The notes under the pieces: model-generated
The model's database searches: none
What the model was told of the DNA's origin: nothing
Seen by the model: only the letters and a program-made list of their open reading frames with translations
Program-made: the position numbers and the translations under genes
Shown here: positions 8,453 to 18,067 of the stretch, one piece after another
How positions within the stretch are numbered: position 1 is the first letter of the stretch
Layout: the number at the start of each line of letters is the position of its first letter
Assembly: GCA_001899305.1 (NCBI GenBank)
Contig: MKWL01000019.1
Span: 124,001-188,000, forward strand
DNA: 64,000 nt
Reading direction: 5' to 3'
Origin: Thiobacillus sp. 0-1251
Lineage (GTDB): Bacteria; Pseudomonadota; Gammaproteobacteria; Burkholderiales; Thiobacillaceae

Positions 8453-8833
8453 TCATGGCTGCTCCTTTCCGAGCCGTGTTGGGCTCGCCTTGGTTGCAAT
8501 CCGGACGATCTCGAGCAGGGCGTGGGGAAGCGTGTCCCCCCTATCTACCAGGTCAAACAGGATTTCTCTGATTGCTGGGGACGTTTCGGTCGGAATCTTG
8601 AGCGTGGGGGCAGAGCGCCTTAGTGCTTCTTGCAATGCGCGGTCCTCGTTCTCATCCAAATTCAAGGCTTTGCTGACCTGGTTCCAGAAGGCTTTGGATC
8701 TGGGCAAGCGTCGGCCACCTTCCACGGCGCTGATGTAGGACGGTCCGACATTGACCATTCTGGCCAGGTCTTGCTGGCGGATCTGACGCTGTCGTCGCTT
8801 CAGAACAAGAAATTCTGTGACCGGCGTGTGCAT
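8453..8833 (-). CDS. XRE-family helix-turn-helix regulator of the transposition module
   Basis: A 126-residue protein with an N-terminal XRE/Cro helix-turn-helix (about 8-62, including RQQDLARMVNVGPSYISAVEGG) and a helical C-terminal half of unknown partner. It reads toward the tns genes from 287 bp upstream of tnsA and has two perfect palindromes 85-121 bp upstream of its own start. Autoregulation and repression of transposition are inferred from position, by analogy with small XRE or MerR regulators found in other Tn7-like elements. Confidence 0.85.
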   Translation of the reverse strand: MHTPVTEFLVLKRRQRQIRQQDLARMVNVGPSYISAVEGGRRLPRSKAFWNQVSKALNLDENEDRALQEALRRSAPTLKIPTETSPAIREILFDLVDRGDTLPHALLEIVRIATKASPTRLGKEQP

Positions 8834-9274
8834 TTATTTTGGTGTAAAGAAATGTACGAAAAGCTGACCGTATAACAGAAAGAAAAATCGTGTCAACGCG
8901 CTGTGAGATCGATGTAAGTTATTGAAATAACACGATAAAAACTCTCGGAGAGTTGTCAGATCACTAGGAAAAATACACGGCAAAACAACGCCAAAAAATC
9001 AGTGGCTTGCGCGCGTGACTGAGATGTAGAGATCGACCCATCAGCCGTCGAAACTTGATAAAAAAGTTTTCAGAACGGGAGCTCATGGGCTCCTCAAATG
9101 GTGAGTTCCCGAAAAATACGAGGCCGCGCGATGATAAATTTCCGTCGATACTGGAGTGCCGTTTGGGCTTCAACAGATTTGGATGGGACGGTGATTCAAG
9201 CCTCTATAGGAACCTCGCGGGCTTGCTGAGGTGGCGGTTAACCTGACGTGAGATACCGATGAAAGGAAAAAAAC
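8834..9274. other. Divergent intergenic region, candidate transposon end
   Basis: These 441 bp separate the minus-strand XRE gene from the plus-strand zinc-ribbon gene and are AT-rich in the first half. They contain two short palindromes (8918-8931 and 8940-8954) and a loose repeat (GAAAAATACACGGC near 8968; GAAAAATACGAGGC near 9113). Tn7-like ends usually lie just outside tnsA and carry several TnsB sites, so an end could be here, but no clear TGT/ACA terminus with repeated 20-mers was identified. Confidence 0.35.
8918..8954. promoter_or_regulatory. Two palindromes upstream of the XRE gene
   Basis: GTTATT-GA-AATAAC (8918-8931) and AACTCT-CGG-AGAGTT (8940-8954) are each perfect inverted repeats, nine bases apart, 85-121 bp upstream of the XRE start. 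They have the size and symmetry of operators for a dimeric helix-turn-helix repressor. The assignment to this regulator rests on position only. Confidence 0.4.
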
Positions 9275-9769
9275 TTGAGTATCGATAAGGAAGAAGATTC
9301 AAGCGACTGGGGCGACGATGCTTACTTCTGCGAAACCTGCGGCAGGCCTTTCCGATACCCGCTATATGACACAGCAAAGGAGTTCGAGCGCACGATATTC
9401 CACACGGGCGACATCCTCCCGGAAGTCGAGATCATCGGATCTGAAGGAATCGGTCAGTACTGTTCTAGCTCGTGCAGAGACCAGGCCAGAAGAGGTTTGC
9501 TGCAACGGGAGGCCGTGCGTGTGACCTACCCTGGCATCGGTCCGATTGAATGTTGTTCCCGCTGTTCTGCACCCGTGGATATGACCAAGTTCCACTTGGC
9601 TTATGTGGAGTCAGTTATTGATGGCGAGTGGGATCGAATGAGCGTTAATGTCCGTGAGTCAGCAGTTGTGGCTATTTTGTGCAACGGATGTTCTGCGCCG
9701 CCAGACCGCTTGATTGCAGAAGTCGATTTTCCAGTTTCGGATCCCGCCTCTACCGGGCAGGTATCGTGA
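9275..9769 (+). CDS. Zinc-ribbon hypothetical protein
   Basis: A 164-residue protein with four Cys pairs: CETC near the start, YCSSSC in the middle, CSRC, and CNGC near the end. They probably fold as two zinc ribbons or treble clefs. The frame starts at TTG 9275, chosen because GAAAGGA ends 8 bases upstream and no ATG follows soon. It sits alone on the plus strand between the transposition module and the restriction operon, divergent from the XRE gene. No family is recognised. DNA, RNA or protein binding is possible. Confidence 0.6.
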   Translation: MSIDKEEDSSDWGDDAYFCETCGRPFRYPLYDTAKEFERTIFHTGDILPEVEIIGSEGIGQYCSSSCRDQARRGLLQREAVRVTYPGIGPIECCSRCSAPVDMTKFHLAYVESVIDGEWDRMSVNVRESAVVAILCNGCSAPPDRLIAEVDFPVSDPASTGQVS

Positions 9770-9931
9770 CGACTATGCTCGTGGCTGGTCAGATCATCAA
9801 TTCAATATGCGCTCCACCAGTCCATCAAGCTCTACCTCCCGGTCAATGAGCAAAGGCGCTTATCGGTCCGGCGAGATGATCGCTCCCGCCATATTAGGTA
9901 TTAAATGCAGCTTAAGGGCCGCATCAATGCG

Positions 9932-12900
9932 TTATCGGTTCTCCTGAAACGCGTCATACACAAGATCCAGCAGCATTGCCGCCATCGCCTTCTTGACGTG
10001 GCCTTTTCCCATAACCTGTTCTGACATCGATTTGTGGTTTTCGTAGGCCGCCATCACAGCGTCCTCGAAGGCGTTCATGAAGTCCGGACTGTCGCCGAAC
10101 TGGGCCTTCTGGTTGGCAGCGGCCTGCTGTGCCAGGATTTCTGACTCCATCATCTTGCCAGCGATGTGATTCACGTAGTTGATGCGGTCCGCATCCGTCA
10201 GCTCTTCCCCCTCGAAGAGGTCGTTCATCTTGCCAACGATCTCCGACAAGAGAGCCTGCCTGGGATCCTGCGGCAGGCGGCTGCCGATACCGGTCATCGG
10301 GTCGAGCGTGGTTGGTTCCTCCGTCGGCTCGGCGAGGCCCAACTTGCGCTTGCCCAGATCGCGCAGGTTGTAGTGGGTCATCAGTACCGAGGACAGGTCG
10401 ATGGCCTCGTGGCGGACCTCTTCAGCGATGAGCGGGGCGAGGTGCTTGTAGAAGAGGCTGCGCTTGAAGAGGTCCGAGTCACCGTAGTCGACGATCTGGG
10501 AGAGGAAGTCGTAGGCCCGCACGAAACCGCCCAGATCCTTCCTGAAGAGATCCAGAGCCTCGATGGCTTTCTTGTCCTTCTGCTGCTCGGCCTCCGTATA
10601 ACGCACACGGAAGCGTTCGACTGCGGGACCGATCCTGGCCTGCAGATCCTTCTGGGTGCCCTTCCTGTAGTAGGCCTCAGCGAACCCCTCCACCTCTTCC
10701 GGCAGGTAAATGCCTGTGGCATCGAGTTTGGCCTGCAGGTCATGGATCAGGTTGGGGTCCGACACGCCGGAGAGCTGCGCCGCGCGGAAGTAGGTGCGGA
10801 AGGCGGTCAGGATCTCGCCCGGGTCGTTCACGAAATCGAGCACGAAGGTGTCGGTTTTGCCGGGGTAGGTCCGATTGAGCCGCGAGAGCGTCTGCACAGC
10901 AGAGACGCCGGCGAGCTTCTTGTCGACGTACATCGCGACCAGCAGAGGTTGGTCGAAGCCAGTCTGGAATTTGTTGGCAACCAGCATGACCTGGTACTCG
11001 TCCGTGGCGAAGGCCTCGCGCATGTCCCGGCCATTGAGGCCCGGGTTCATGTTCGACTCGTTGAACGGGCTCGGGCCGCTCTCGGGGTCGTTCACGTCCC
11101 CGGAGAAGGCGACCAGGGTGGATACGTCCCTGTAGCCCTGCGCCTTGATGTACTTGTCCATGGCGAGCTTGTAGCGCACCGCCTCCTTCCGTGAGGAGGT
11201 CACGACCATGGCCTTGGCGCGGCCGTTCAGGCGCCACATCACATTGGCCCGGAAGTGCTCGACGATCACCTGGACCTTCTGGGCGATGTTGTGCGGGTGC
11301 AGACGCACCCAGTTCATCAGCGACTTCAGGGCCCGGTTCTGATCCACCTGCTCGTCGTCGTAGTCCTGGCCATCATGGGCCAGCTTGAAGGCGAGCTTGT
11401 AGGGGGTGTAGTTCTTCAGCACGTCGAGGATGAAGCCCTCCTCGATGGCCTGCTGCATGGAATAAACATGGAACGGGGCCGGCAGACCGTCAGGCCCGGG
11501 CCGGCCGAAGAGTTCGAGCGTCTTGGCCTTCGGTGTGGCGGTGAAGGCGAAGTAGCTGACTGTGTTGGGCTGCACCTGGCCGGCCATCTCGGCTTCGAGG
11601 ATTTCCTCCAGATCGACCTCGGCGCCGTCCTCGATCTCCGCCAGTCGTTCAGCCGTCAGCACCTGCTTGAGCTTCTTGGCGGCCGAGCCGGTCTGGGAGG
11701 TGTGCGCCTCGTCGGCGATCACAGCGAAGCGCCGGCCCTTGAGCGTGACTGTATCCCGGATGGCGTCGAGTACGAATGGGAAGGTCTGGATGGTGACGAT
11801 GATGATGGGCGCGCGGTCAGCAAGCGCCTTCACCAGTTGCGAGGACTTGGAGCCGCCTTCGTCGGTGATCCGCACAACCACGCCGTGCTTGTGCTCGAAC
11901 TGGTAGATCGCGTCCTGCAGCTGGGAGTCCAGCACCGTCCGGTCGGTGATGACAATGACCGAGTCGAAGAGCTTGGTGTCCGCCTCGTCATGCAGGGACG
12001 CCAGCTGGTGGGAGAGCCATGAGATGGAGTTGGTCTTGCCGGAGCCGGCGGAGTGCTGCACCAGGTACTTCATGCCCGGGCCTTCCGCCCGTGCGGTCGC
12101 CACGAGCTGGGTGACCGCTTCCCATTGGTGGAAGCGCGGGAAGATCAGTGCCTGCTTCTCCTGGACGCTGCCGTCCGGCAGGGTTTCCTGCTTCTTCTCC
12201 AGATGGACGAAGCGGCCGAGGATGTCGAGCCAGGCATCGCGGTCGAGCACGTGCTCCCAGAGATAGGACGTGCGGTAGCCGTCGGGGTTGGGCGGGTTGC
12301 CCTTGCCGCCGTCGTTGCCAAGGTTGAACGGCAGGAAACGGGTCTCCTTGCCATCCAGCTTTGTCGTCATCCACACCTCGTCGGTGGACACCGCGAAGTG
12401 CACCAGGGAGCGGCGCTTGAATGCCAGCAGGGGCTCCTCGCGCTTGGTGACCGGATCCTTCACTGGCCGGTCATGCCTGTACTGGTGGATGGCGTCCTTC
12501 ACGGACTGGGTGAAATCGGTCTTGAGTTCGAGGGTGGCGACGGGGATGCCGTTCACGAACACCACCAGGTCGATGCTGTTCTGGTTCGAAAGGCAGTAAT
12601 GCACCTGACGCATGACCCGCACGCGGACCTTGCCGTACCGCGCCAACGTCTCCGGGTTCATTTTCTGGGCCGGCTTGAACTGGCACATGTCGAACCGGGC
12701 GTTCACGTTCTTGAAGCCGTGGCGCAGCAATGAGAGCGAGCCGTCCTTGTCCATTAACTCGGCTAGGCGCTTCAGCAGCATTTTCTCGCTCGAGTCGTTG
12801 TGCACCGCCTTCACCTTCGCCCATTCATTGGGTTGGGTCTCCGACAGCCAGGCGATCACGTCCTCCGGGAAGAGTGCCAGCTCACGGTCGTAGCCGCTGT

Positions 12901-12985
12901 CATCGGGCGAGCAGAGCCAGCCGTGGGCGGCGAGGTGGCCGCAGATTTCCTGCTCGAAGTGAATTTCGGTATGGAGGGCGGTCAT
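9932..12985 (-). CDS. hsdR: Type I restriction enzyme R subunit
   Basis: A protein of about 1017 residues. The N-terminal nuclease domain has the PD-(D/E)XK core VFVNGIPVATLELKT. The SF2 translocase follows, with Walker A in HSAGSGKTNS and a DEAH box in IADEAHTSQTG, and a helical C-terminus that would dock on HsdM. The ATG at 12985 is chosen: it lies 2 bases after the preceding gene's stop and begins MTALHTEIHFEQ, whereas the open frame extends 29 unconvincing codons upstream. With HsdM and HsdS it would cleave unmodified foreign DNA after ATP-driven translocation. It is the last gene of the operon. Confidence 0.93.
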   Translation of the reverse strand: MTALHTEIHFEQEICGHLAAHGWLCSPDDSGYDRELALFPEDVIAWLSETQPNEWAKVKAVHNDSSEKMLLKRLAELMDKDGSLSLLRHGFKNVNARFDMCQFKPAQKMNPETLARYGKVRVRVMRQVHYCLSNQNSIDLVVFVNGIPVATLELKTDFTQSVKDAIHQYRHDRPVKDPVTKREEPLLAFKRRSLVHFAVSTDEVWMTTKLDGKETRFLPFNLGNDGGKGNPPNPDGYRTSYLWEHVLDRDAWLDILGRFVHLEKKQETLPDGSVQEKQALIFPRFHQWEAVTQLVATARAEGPGMKYLVQHSAGSGKTNSISWLSHQLASLHDEADTKLFDSVIVITDRTVLDSQLQDAIYQFEHKHGVVVRITDEGGSKSSQLVKALADRAPIIIVTIQTFPFVLDAIRDTVTLKGRRFAVIADEAHTSQTGSAAKKLKQVLTAERLAEIEDGAEVDLEEILEAEMAGQVQPNTVSYFAFTATPKAKTLELFGRPGPDGLPAPFHVYSMQQAIEEGFILDVLKNYTPYKLAFKLAHDGQDYDDEQVDQNRALKSLMNWVRLHPHNIAQKVQVIVEHFRANVMWRLNGRAKAMVVTSSRKEAVRYKLAMDKYIKAQGYRDVSTLVAFSGDVNDPESGPSPFNESNMNPGLNGRDMREAFATDEYQVMLVANKFQTGFDQPLLVAMYVDKKLAGVSAVQTLSRLNRTYPGKTDTFVLDFVNDPGEILTAFRTYFRAAQLSGVSDPNLIHDLQAKLDATGIYLPEEVEGFAEAYYRKGTQKDLQARIGPAVERFRVRYTEAEQQKDKKAIEALDLFRKDLGGFVRAYDFLSQIVDYGDSDLFKRSLFYKHLAPLIAEEVRHEAIDLSSVLMTHYNLRDLGKRKLGLAEPTEEPTTLDPMTGIGSRLPQDPRQALLSEIVGKMNDLFEGEELTDADRINYVNHIAGKMMESEILAQQAAANQKAQFGDSPDFMNAFEDAVMAAYENHKSMSEQVMGKGHVKKAMAAMLLDLVYDAFQENR

Positions 12986-12987
12986 GG

Positions 12988-13341
12988 TCAAACCGATCTG
13001 ATTCCGGTGATCCCAGCCACGAATATCTGGTCGCCCGTATCGAACATCCCTACGATAATCGAACCGGCGCACGCCTTCGACGTGTCATGGGCATCAGCGA
13101 ACGATTGAAACATGAGCGCCGCCTCGGGAGTCGTGGCCCAGGCTTTGCGGGTGGCGTGATGGGACTCATCGAAGGCGGCCAGAAATTCGTCTGATTTTTC
13201 CAGATGGACGCCATAGCCAAGAAATGTTGCATCCTGGGACAGCCCATACTCCTTCTTGACGTCATTGATGGACATCTCTCGAAGGCCGAGCGCTTTGGCG
13301 ATTCGCACGTCTCTGTCCCCGCGTAGCTTTGCCTGTCCCAA
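12988..13341 (-). CDS. Small hypothetical protein upstream of hsdR
   Basis: A 117-residue protein beginning MGQAKLRGDRD, a start seen in many uncharacterised small proteobacterial proteins. The C-terminal part is rich in Ala and Gly (VGMFDTGDQIFVAGITG). There is no signal peptide or membrane segment. Its stop codon is two bases before the hsdR start, so it is probably co-translated with hsdR. Its function is unknown. Modulation of restriction or anti-anti-restriction would be speculation from position. Confidence 0.65.
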   Translation of the reverse strand: MGQAKLRGDRDVRIAKALGLREMSINDVKKEYGLSQDATFLGYGVHLEKSDEFLAAFDESHHATRKAWATTPEAALMFQSFADAHDTSKACAGSIIVGMFDTGDQIFVAGITGIRSV

Positions 13342-13472
13342 TGTGCCCTCCTTGCGTTCAAAGTTGTATGTTTATTCTGAAATAACGCGCGTTACACAGC
13401 CCCGCGAACATCAGGCCGTGTAGCTAGCGGTTCCTTGTTTCTCGTTATTGCCCCCATCGTTTGGCATCAACG

Positions 13473-14732
13473 CTATTTTTTGAGCAAGGGAGACAGGGCA
13501 TCAACAATTTCATTGGGCTTCAACTTATCCAGTGCCTTCTCCACGAGTTCATGCACCGGGGAAGCAGCGTCGCCGCGCTTCAGGAGCATCTTCGCCGGAT
13601 TGGCTCCAAAACTTCTGATCGCAGACTCCTGAAGCAACTTCAGCATCTCCGGATCGGCGCCCATCTCGTTTCGGTAACCGGCAAAGGCCATTGAGGCCGC
13701 CTCCTTGAAGGCATAGTCCTCGCTCACACGAAGCACATTTCCATACTGACGAGCTGCAAACCAGGAAAACCAAACTAGCGGGCTGGCCACCAAAAATCGG
13801 ACGGCTACTGCCACGGGGTCAGGACTGCCAGCCTTCAGCAGCGGTAGCAACTCTGCCAAACCAATCCAAAGCAAACCCACAATGCCAATTACAAATGCGC
13901 CAGCCCATATCATCCAGGTTCTCTCCAGCTCCTTGCGTTTATCGCGGAAAGATCGCGCCAGGCCCACCTTGTTCGCATTCTCCAGAAGGCCAGCAATCTC
14001 ATCACGCCGATCTTCGAACTCCTTGAGCAGCGCATCTTTTGAGGCAACCGAGGCCGCCAGCTCCTGGGCCATTTTGGCAACCGAGGATGACTCCGTTGTT
14101 GCAGTAGATGCAGCGCTTTCCGCATTGGTTTTGGCAGTACCAGCCTCACGTTCATAACCCTGGATTGTTGCGAGAAGCACTTGAACAGCCTGTGAGGTCT
14201 CGCTTGCCTTGTTCTGTTGATCCTGGATTTGTGTGAGCAAGGCGATTGCACTTTCCTCGGTCTGCTGGATGGAAGCCTTGATATCCTCGGCTCTTGTAAA
14301 CCACAGCTGAGCCTCCTCAATTTTGGCCGTCATGGTCCGCTCGAAGTCAGGCGACAACCTTGCAGATTCAGGGTGGATCGGAATTAGTTGAAGCAGTGAG
14401 CTTCTGAGAGTCCACAACCAGCTACAGATGTTCTGGACATTTGCGAGCACCTGAGCCGGGTTGTTCCAATTAGCGCTGAAGAACTGGGACATGGCGTTCG
14501 GGACAGATTCGAAGTTGCCCCTGTACTGGCTCCAGATGACACCATCTATATTCTTCGAACGGTCAAACGCCTTGAATAGGGCAATAACCTCTTCGAATGA
14601 TCTCGAGATGTCGGCCACATCGACCCCGATGCCTTGTAGGTTTTCCTGGGGGGACAGAGTGGGTGCCGCCTGATCCCACTGTCTCTTTGCAGTCTCAACC
14701 TGAGTGATGGCATTAGAAATATCAATGCGCAT
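13473..14732 (-). CDS. Membrane-anchored coiled-coil protein in the hsd operon
   Basis: A 419-residue protein. Residues 1-130 are helical, and about 135-270 is a long Ala/Glu/Gln-rich coiled coil. Two hydrophobic segments at about 273-299 and 309-328 would anchor it as a hairpin, and about 330-419 is a soluble tail. It begins 12 bp after the hsdS stop and is followed by a 131 bp gap before the next gene. It has no recognised catalytic motif. Membrane coiled-coil proteins in type I restriction loci suggest an accessory defence role, for example sensing or anchoring, but no function is established here. Confidence 0.75.
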   Translation of the reverse strand: MRIDISNAITQVETAKRQWDQAAPTLSPQENLQGIGVDVADISRSFEEVIALFKAFDRSKNIDGVIWSQYRGNFESVPNAMSQFFSANWNNPAQVLANVQNICSWLWTLRSSLLQLIPIHPESARLSPDFERTMTAKIEEAQLWFTRAEDIKASIQQTEESAIALLTQIQDQQNKASETSQAVQVLLATIQGYEREAGTAKTNAESAASTATTESSSVAKMAQELAASVASKDALLKEFEDRRDEIAGLLENANKVGLARSFRDKRKELERTWMIWAGAFVIGIVGLLWIGLAELLPLLKAGSPDPVAVAVRFLVASPLVWFSWFAARQYGNVLRVSEDYAFKEAASMAFAGYRNEMGADPEMLKLLQESAIRSFGANPAKMLLKRGDAASPVHELVEKALDKLKPNEIVDALSPLLKK

Positions 14733-14744
14733 GGCATTTCTCGC

Positions 14745-16067
14745 TTATGTTGTTTGAAGTTCAGACTCTTCAGCTTTGATATTCGCGAATTCTCGTACAT
14801 CGATCTTTCCCGTCACAGCCGACGAGACCAGCGCGGTGCGGTGCCCACGCATCAGTTCGATGCACTGGCAGGATTTTTCGATAAGGCAGTCCAATTTAAA
14901 GGTCTCATAGTCCAAGTAATTGATCAATCTACCTTGCTCATCAACAGGTGGTACCGGAATCCTAAAATTTGCTAACGCCCCAAGATATATTCCTGGTTGG
15001 GCAGAAAACCCTACGTTTTCCCAAAGCAGTTGCTGGAAGGAACCAGACTCAAAAACCCTGTGCAAAAATTTGAAATGTTCCAAGTGATTTGGACGAAAGA
15101 TTGCAAGGCTTCTTTGAATATGAAATTGGCCTAGGCGTGGAGGAACTACGGCAGTTTTGCCGAGTGTGGCTCCGACTATCGCCAGCAGAACATCGTTTGG
15201 CTGCGGAACAAACGAACGGCACAATTCGAGGAAATCCTCATGCGAAATCATCGAATCGTCGTCTAGCAAGCTAAAAACGCCATCCTGGATATTCCTTACG
15301 CTCAACAAAGGCACACCATCATCAACCCGTTGCGGTGGAAGATGTGTTCCATCTTTGAGAAGTGTGCAGACGTGTTTTATCGCCATGACATCCCAATGCG
15401 CCGGCACCTCCCCCAGCCACTCCACACCCGAATCCTTCATCGGCGCATCCGGGTTCAGCCCCTTGGTCACCGCATGGGAGATGAGCGCCTGGCGTTTTTC
15501 CTGAAGCAGTTCGATCAGCCTTTCCTGCTTGGCGATTAGGGTATCGAGTTTGGCAGTTTCGTGGTCGAGGAAGGCAGCGATGGTGGTTTGTTCAGCCGGC
15601 GAAGGCACAAGGAACGCCATATTCCCCATGAACTCCCAGCCGACCCTGGGCATCTTGGCCCCGAAGGTGGAGCTATCCGCGATGGCAATAAAATCTCGGT
15701 TCAGGATTTGATATTGAGCGAACCGGCCAGCGGTCGACTTTTCTGGCCGCAGCACGTGGAAATCACCAACCGCCTCCCCGTTGGCTTGCGCAAGATATGC
15801 CTTTGCGAGGTATGGCCGTAACTTACCAAACAGAATGTCACCGGGTACAAAGGCAACACCCTCTCCCTCGAACTCAGACGCAGTTTCTATGAACCGACCT
15901 GACCATCCCTCGATGTTTTCCAAGGCGACTGGGTGGCCGCGTCTGCTGGTTTTATCTGTCATCAAATTCAGACAATGTTTGAGGCGTCGCACATCCCAAT
16001 GTTCCGGCACCTCTCCCAGCCACTCCACCCCCGAATCCTTGTATGTCGGGTACGGCTTGTACCTCAC
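14745..16067 (-). CDS. hsdS: Type I restriction enzyme specificity subunit
   Basis: A 440-residue protein with two target-recognition halves. Each half opens with the same motif ([16 protein letters not shown] at about residues 10 and 211), and each ends in a long helical spacer (about 160-195 and 400-425). The repeated lead-ins reflect the internal symmetry expected of an HsdS that recognises a bipartite DNA site. It overlaps hsdM by four bases (ATGA). Specificity cannot be read from the sequence by eye. Confidence 0.92.
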   Translation of the reverse strand: MRYKPYPTYKDSGVEWLGEVPEHWDVRRLKHCLNLMTDKTSRRGHPVALENIEGWSGRFIETASEFEGEGVAFVPGDILFGKLRPYLAKAYLAQANGEAVGDFHVLRPEKSTAGRFAQYQILNRDFIAIADSSTFGAKMPRVGWEFMGNMAFLVPSPAEQTTIAAFLDHETAKLDTLIAKQERLIELLQEKRQALISHAVTKGLNPDAPMKDSGVEWLGEVPAHWDVMAIKHVCTLLKDGTHLPPQRVDDGVPLLSVRNIQDGVFSLLDDDSMISHEDFLELCRSFVPQPNDVLLAIVGATLGKTAVVPPRLGQFHIQRSLAIFRPNHLEHFKFLHRVFESGSFQQLLWENVGFSAQPGIYLGALANFRIPVPPVDEQGRLINYLDYETFKLDCLIEKSCQCIELMRGHRTALVSSAVTGKIDVREFANIKAEESELQTT

Positions 16068-17794
16068 GCCGTCACCTCCTTAAGCAGATCCATGATCTCG
16101 GCTGACAGCGCTTTCAGTTCGGTGTCGATCTCCTCCAGCGGCCGGGGCGGCACGTACTTGTAAAAGAGCCGGTTGAACGGGATCTCGTAGCCGACTTTGG
16201 TCTTGTCGTGGTCGATCCAGGCGTCCGGCACATGAGGCAGGACCTCGCGCTCGAAGTAGGCTTGGATATCGTCCTTCAGGGGCACGTTCTCGGTGTCGCG
16301 CAGCGATGAGTCGGGTTGAGGCTGGCCTTTCTGCTTGCCCTTGCTGCCAAGGACGACATTGCCGTGCTCGTCGCACAAGGGACGCTCGACGGTGATGGTG
16401 GAATAGCCAAAGTCGGCGTTGTCGAAGATCTTGCTGTGCTCGCTCTCTTCGAACTCGCCGTAGAGCTTCACGATGCGCTCGATATCGAGCACGCCCAGTT
16501 CCTTGCGCTTGGAGCCCAAGGACTTGCGCATTTTCTGGTAGAACTCGGCCGCGTTGATGAGCTGAATCTTGCCCTGGCGCTCCGGCCGCTTGTGATTGGT
16601 AACGATCCAGACGTAGGTCGAGATGCCGGTGTTGTAGAACATATCCGTCGGCAAGGCGACGATGGTCTCCAGCCAGTCGTTCTCGATGATCCACTTGCGG
16701 ATCTCCGACTCGCCCGAGCCGGCACCGCCGGTGAAGAGGGGCGAACCGTTCAGCACGATGCCGATGCGGCTGCCGCCTTCGGCTTTGGGCCGCATCTTCG
16801 AGATGAGGTGCAGCAGGAACAGCAGGCTGCCGTCCGACACCCGCGGCAGGCCCGGGCCGAAGCGTCCCTCGTAGCCCTTCTTCGTGTACTCGTCACGGAT
16901 GGATTTCTCGATCTTCTTCCATTCCACGCCGAAGGGCGGATTGGAGAGCATGTAGTCGAAGCGCTTGCCGATCAGGCCGTCGTCGGAGAGCGTATTGCCG
17001 TAGATGACGTTGGAAATGTCCTGGCCCTTGATAAGCATGTCCGCCTTGCAGATGGCGTAGGACTCGGGATTCAGTTCCTGGCCAAAGACCACCAGGCGGG
17101 CCATGGGGTTGAGGCGGTGCAGGTGTTCTTCCGCCACCGACAGCATGCCGCCGGTACCTGCAGTGGGGTCGTAGAGGGCCCGCACCACGCCCGGCTGGGT
17201 CAGAGCCTCGTCGTCGCCGGCGAACAGGAACTCCACCATGAGCCGGATGACCTCGCGCGGGGTGAAGTGCTCGCCGGCCGTTTCATTCGAGAGTTCGGCG
17301 AACTTGCGGATCAGCTCCTCGAACATCGCGCCCATATGGGCATTGCTCACCAAGTTGGGATGCAGGTCGATCGCCGCAAATTTCTTGGCCACCAGGAAAA
17401 GCAGGTTGTCCTGGTCGAGCCGGTCGATGAGCGGCTGGAAGTTGAACCGCTCGAACACGTCCCGGACGTTGTCCGAGAACGAGCCGATGTAGTTCGTGAG
17501 GTTGGCACGGACGTTGGCCGAGTCGCCCAGCAACGTCGTGAAGGTCATGGGGGAAGTGTTGTAGAACTGGTAACCGGCCTTCTTGACCAGGAAGCGGTCC
17601 AGAGCCGCGGCCGGCATGTCCTTCTTGGTCTGGTGTTCCTTGAGGACGGCGGGTTTGGTGGTCTCCAGCACGCAATCTAGACGCCGCAGGATCGTAAACG
17701 GAAGGATCACCCGGCCATATTCGGATTGCCTGAAGTTCCCCCTGAGCAGGTCCGCCACTGACCAAATCAGGGATGAGGTGGCGTTTGTGTTCAT
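16064..17794 (-). CDS. hsdM: Type I restriction-modification methyltransferase subunit
   Basis: A 576-residue N6-adenine methyltransferase. The N-terminal helical HsdM domain spans about 1-150. The AdoMet-binding motif is DPTAGTGG and the catalytic motif is NPPFG. It is the first gene of the operon hsdM-hsdS-membrane protein-small protein-hsdR. The 273 bp upstream (17795-18067), before the ImmA gene, hold no other convincing gene and must contain the promoter. It would protect host DNA and, with HsdS, form the core complex that HsdR joins. Confidence 0.94.
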   Translation of the reverse strand: MNTNATSSLIWSVADLLRGNFRQSEYGRVILPFTILRRLDCVLETTKPAVLKEHQTKKDMPAAALDRFLVKKAGYQFYNTSPMTFTTLLGDSANVRANLTNYIGSFSDNVRDVFERFNFQPLIDRLDQDNLLFLVAKKFAAIDLHPNLVSNAHMGAMFEELIRKFAELSNETAGEHFTPREVIRLMVEFLFAGDDEALTQPGVVRALYDPTAGTGGMLSVAEEHLHRLNPMARLVVFGQELNPESYAICKADMLIKGQDISNVIYGNTLSDDGLIGKRFDYMLSNPPFGVEWKKIEKSIRDEYTKKGYEGRFGPGLPRVSDGSLLFLLHLISKMRPKAEGGSRIGIVLNGSPLFTGGAGSGESEIRKWIIENDWLETIVALPTDMFYNTGISTYVWIVTNHKRPERQGKIQLINAAEFYQKMRKSLGSKRKELGVLDIERIVKLYGEFEESEHSKIFDNADFGYSTITVERPLCDEHGNVVLGSKGKQKGQPQPDSSLRDTENVPLKDDIQAYFEREVLPHVPDAWIDHDKTKVGYEIPFNRLFYKYVPPRPLEEIDTELKALSAEIMDLLKEVTA

Positions 17795-18067
17795 AGTCTC
17801 TCTTGTTATTTATTCAGGCTCGTCAATTTTACAGATGCAAGCCAACAACCCGCTTCAGGCGGACGGTTCTGATAACCCTGGCTGGAGGTTTCAAATTGAA
17901 ATTCCGCTTTGGCCAACCAATGACTGGCCCAGACCAACCACCCCATCGGCAGTTTCTCGGCTGAAGGGGACGTCCATCAATTGCTGATGGCGGTCGTTCG
18001 AGATGTTCCAATCAGTTATGTTTCCTGGGTACTTACCCGCACTTTCGAGTGCTTGTAACGATAGCTA

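Noticed and set aside
2163-8833. CRISPR-associated transposon
   Set aside because: The Tn7-like genes are present but no cas gene, array or repeat-spacer pattern was seen, and TniQ is of the longer type.
12986-13072. Extended N-terminus of HsdR
   Set aside because: The frame is open upstream of 12985, but it overlaps the preceding gene and gives an Arg-rich non-family sequence; the ATG at 12985 fits better.
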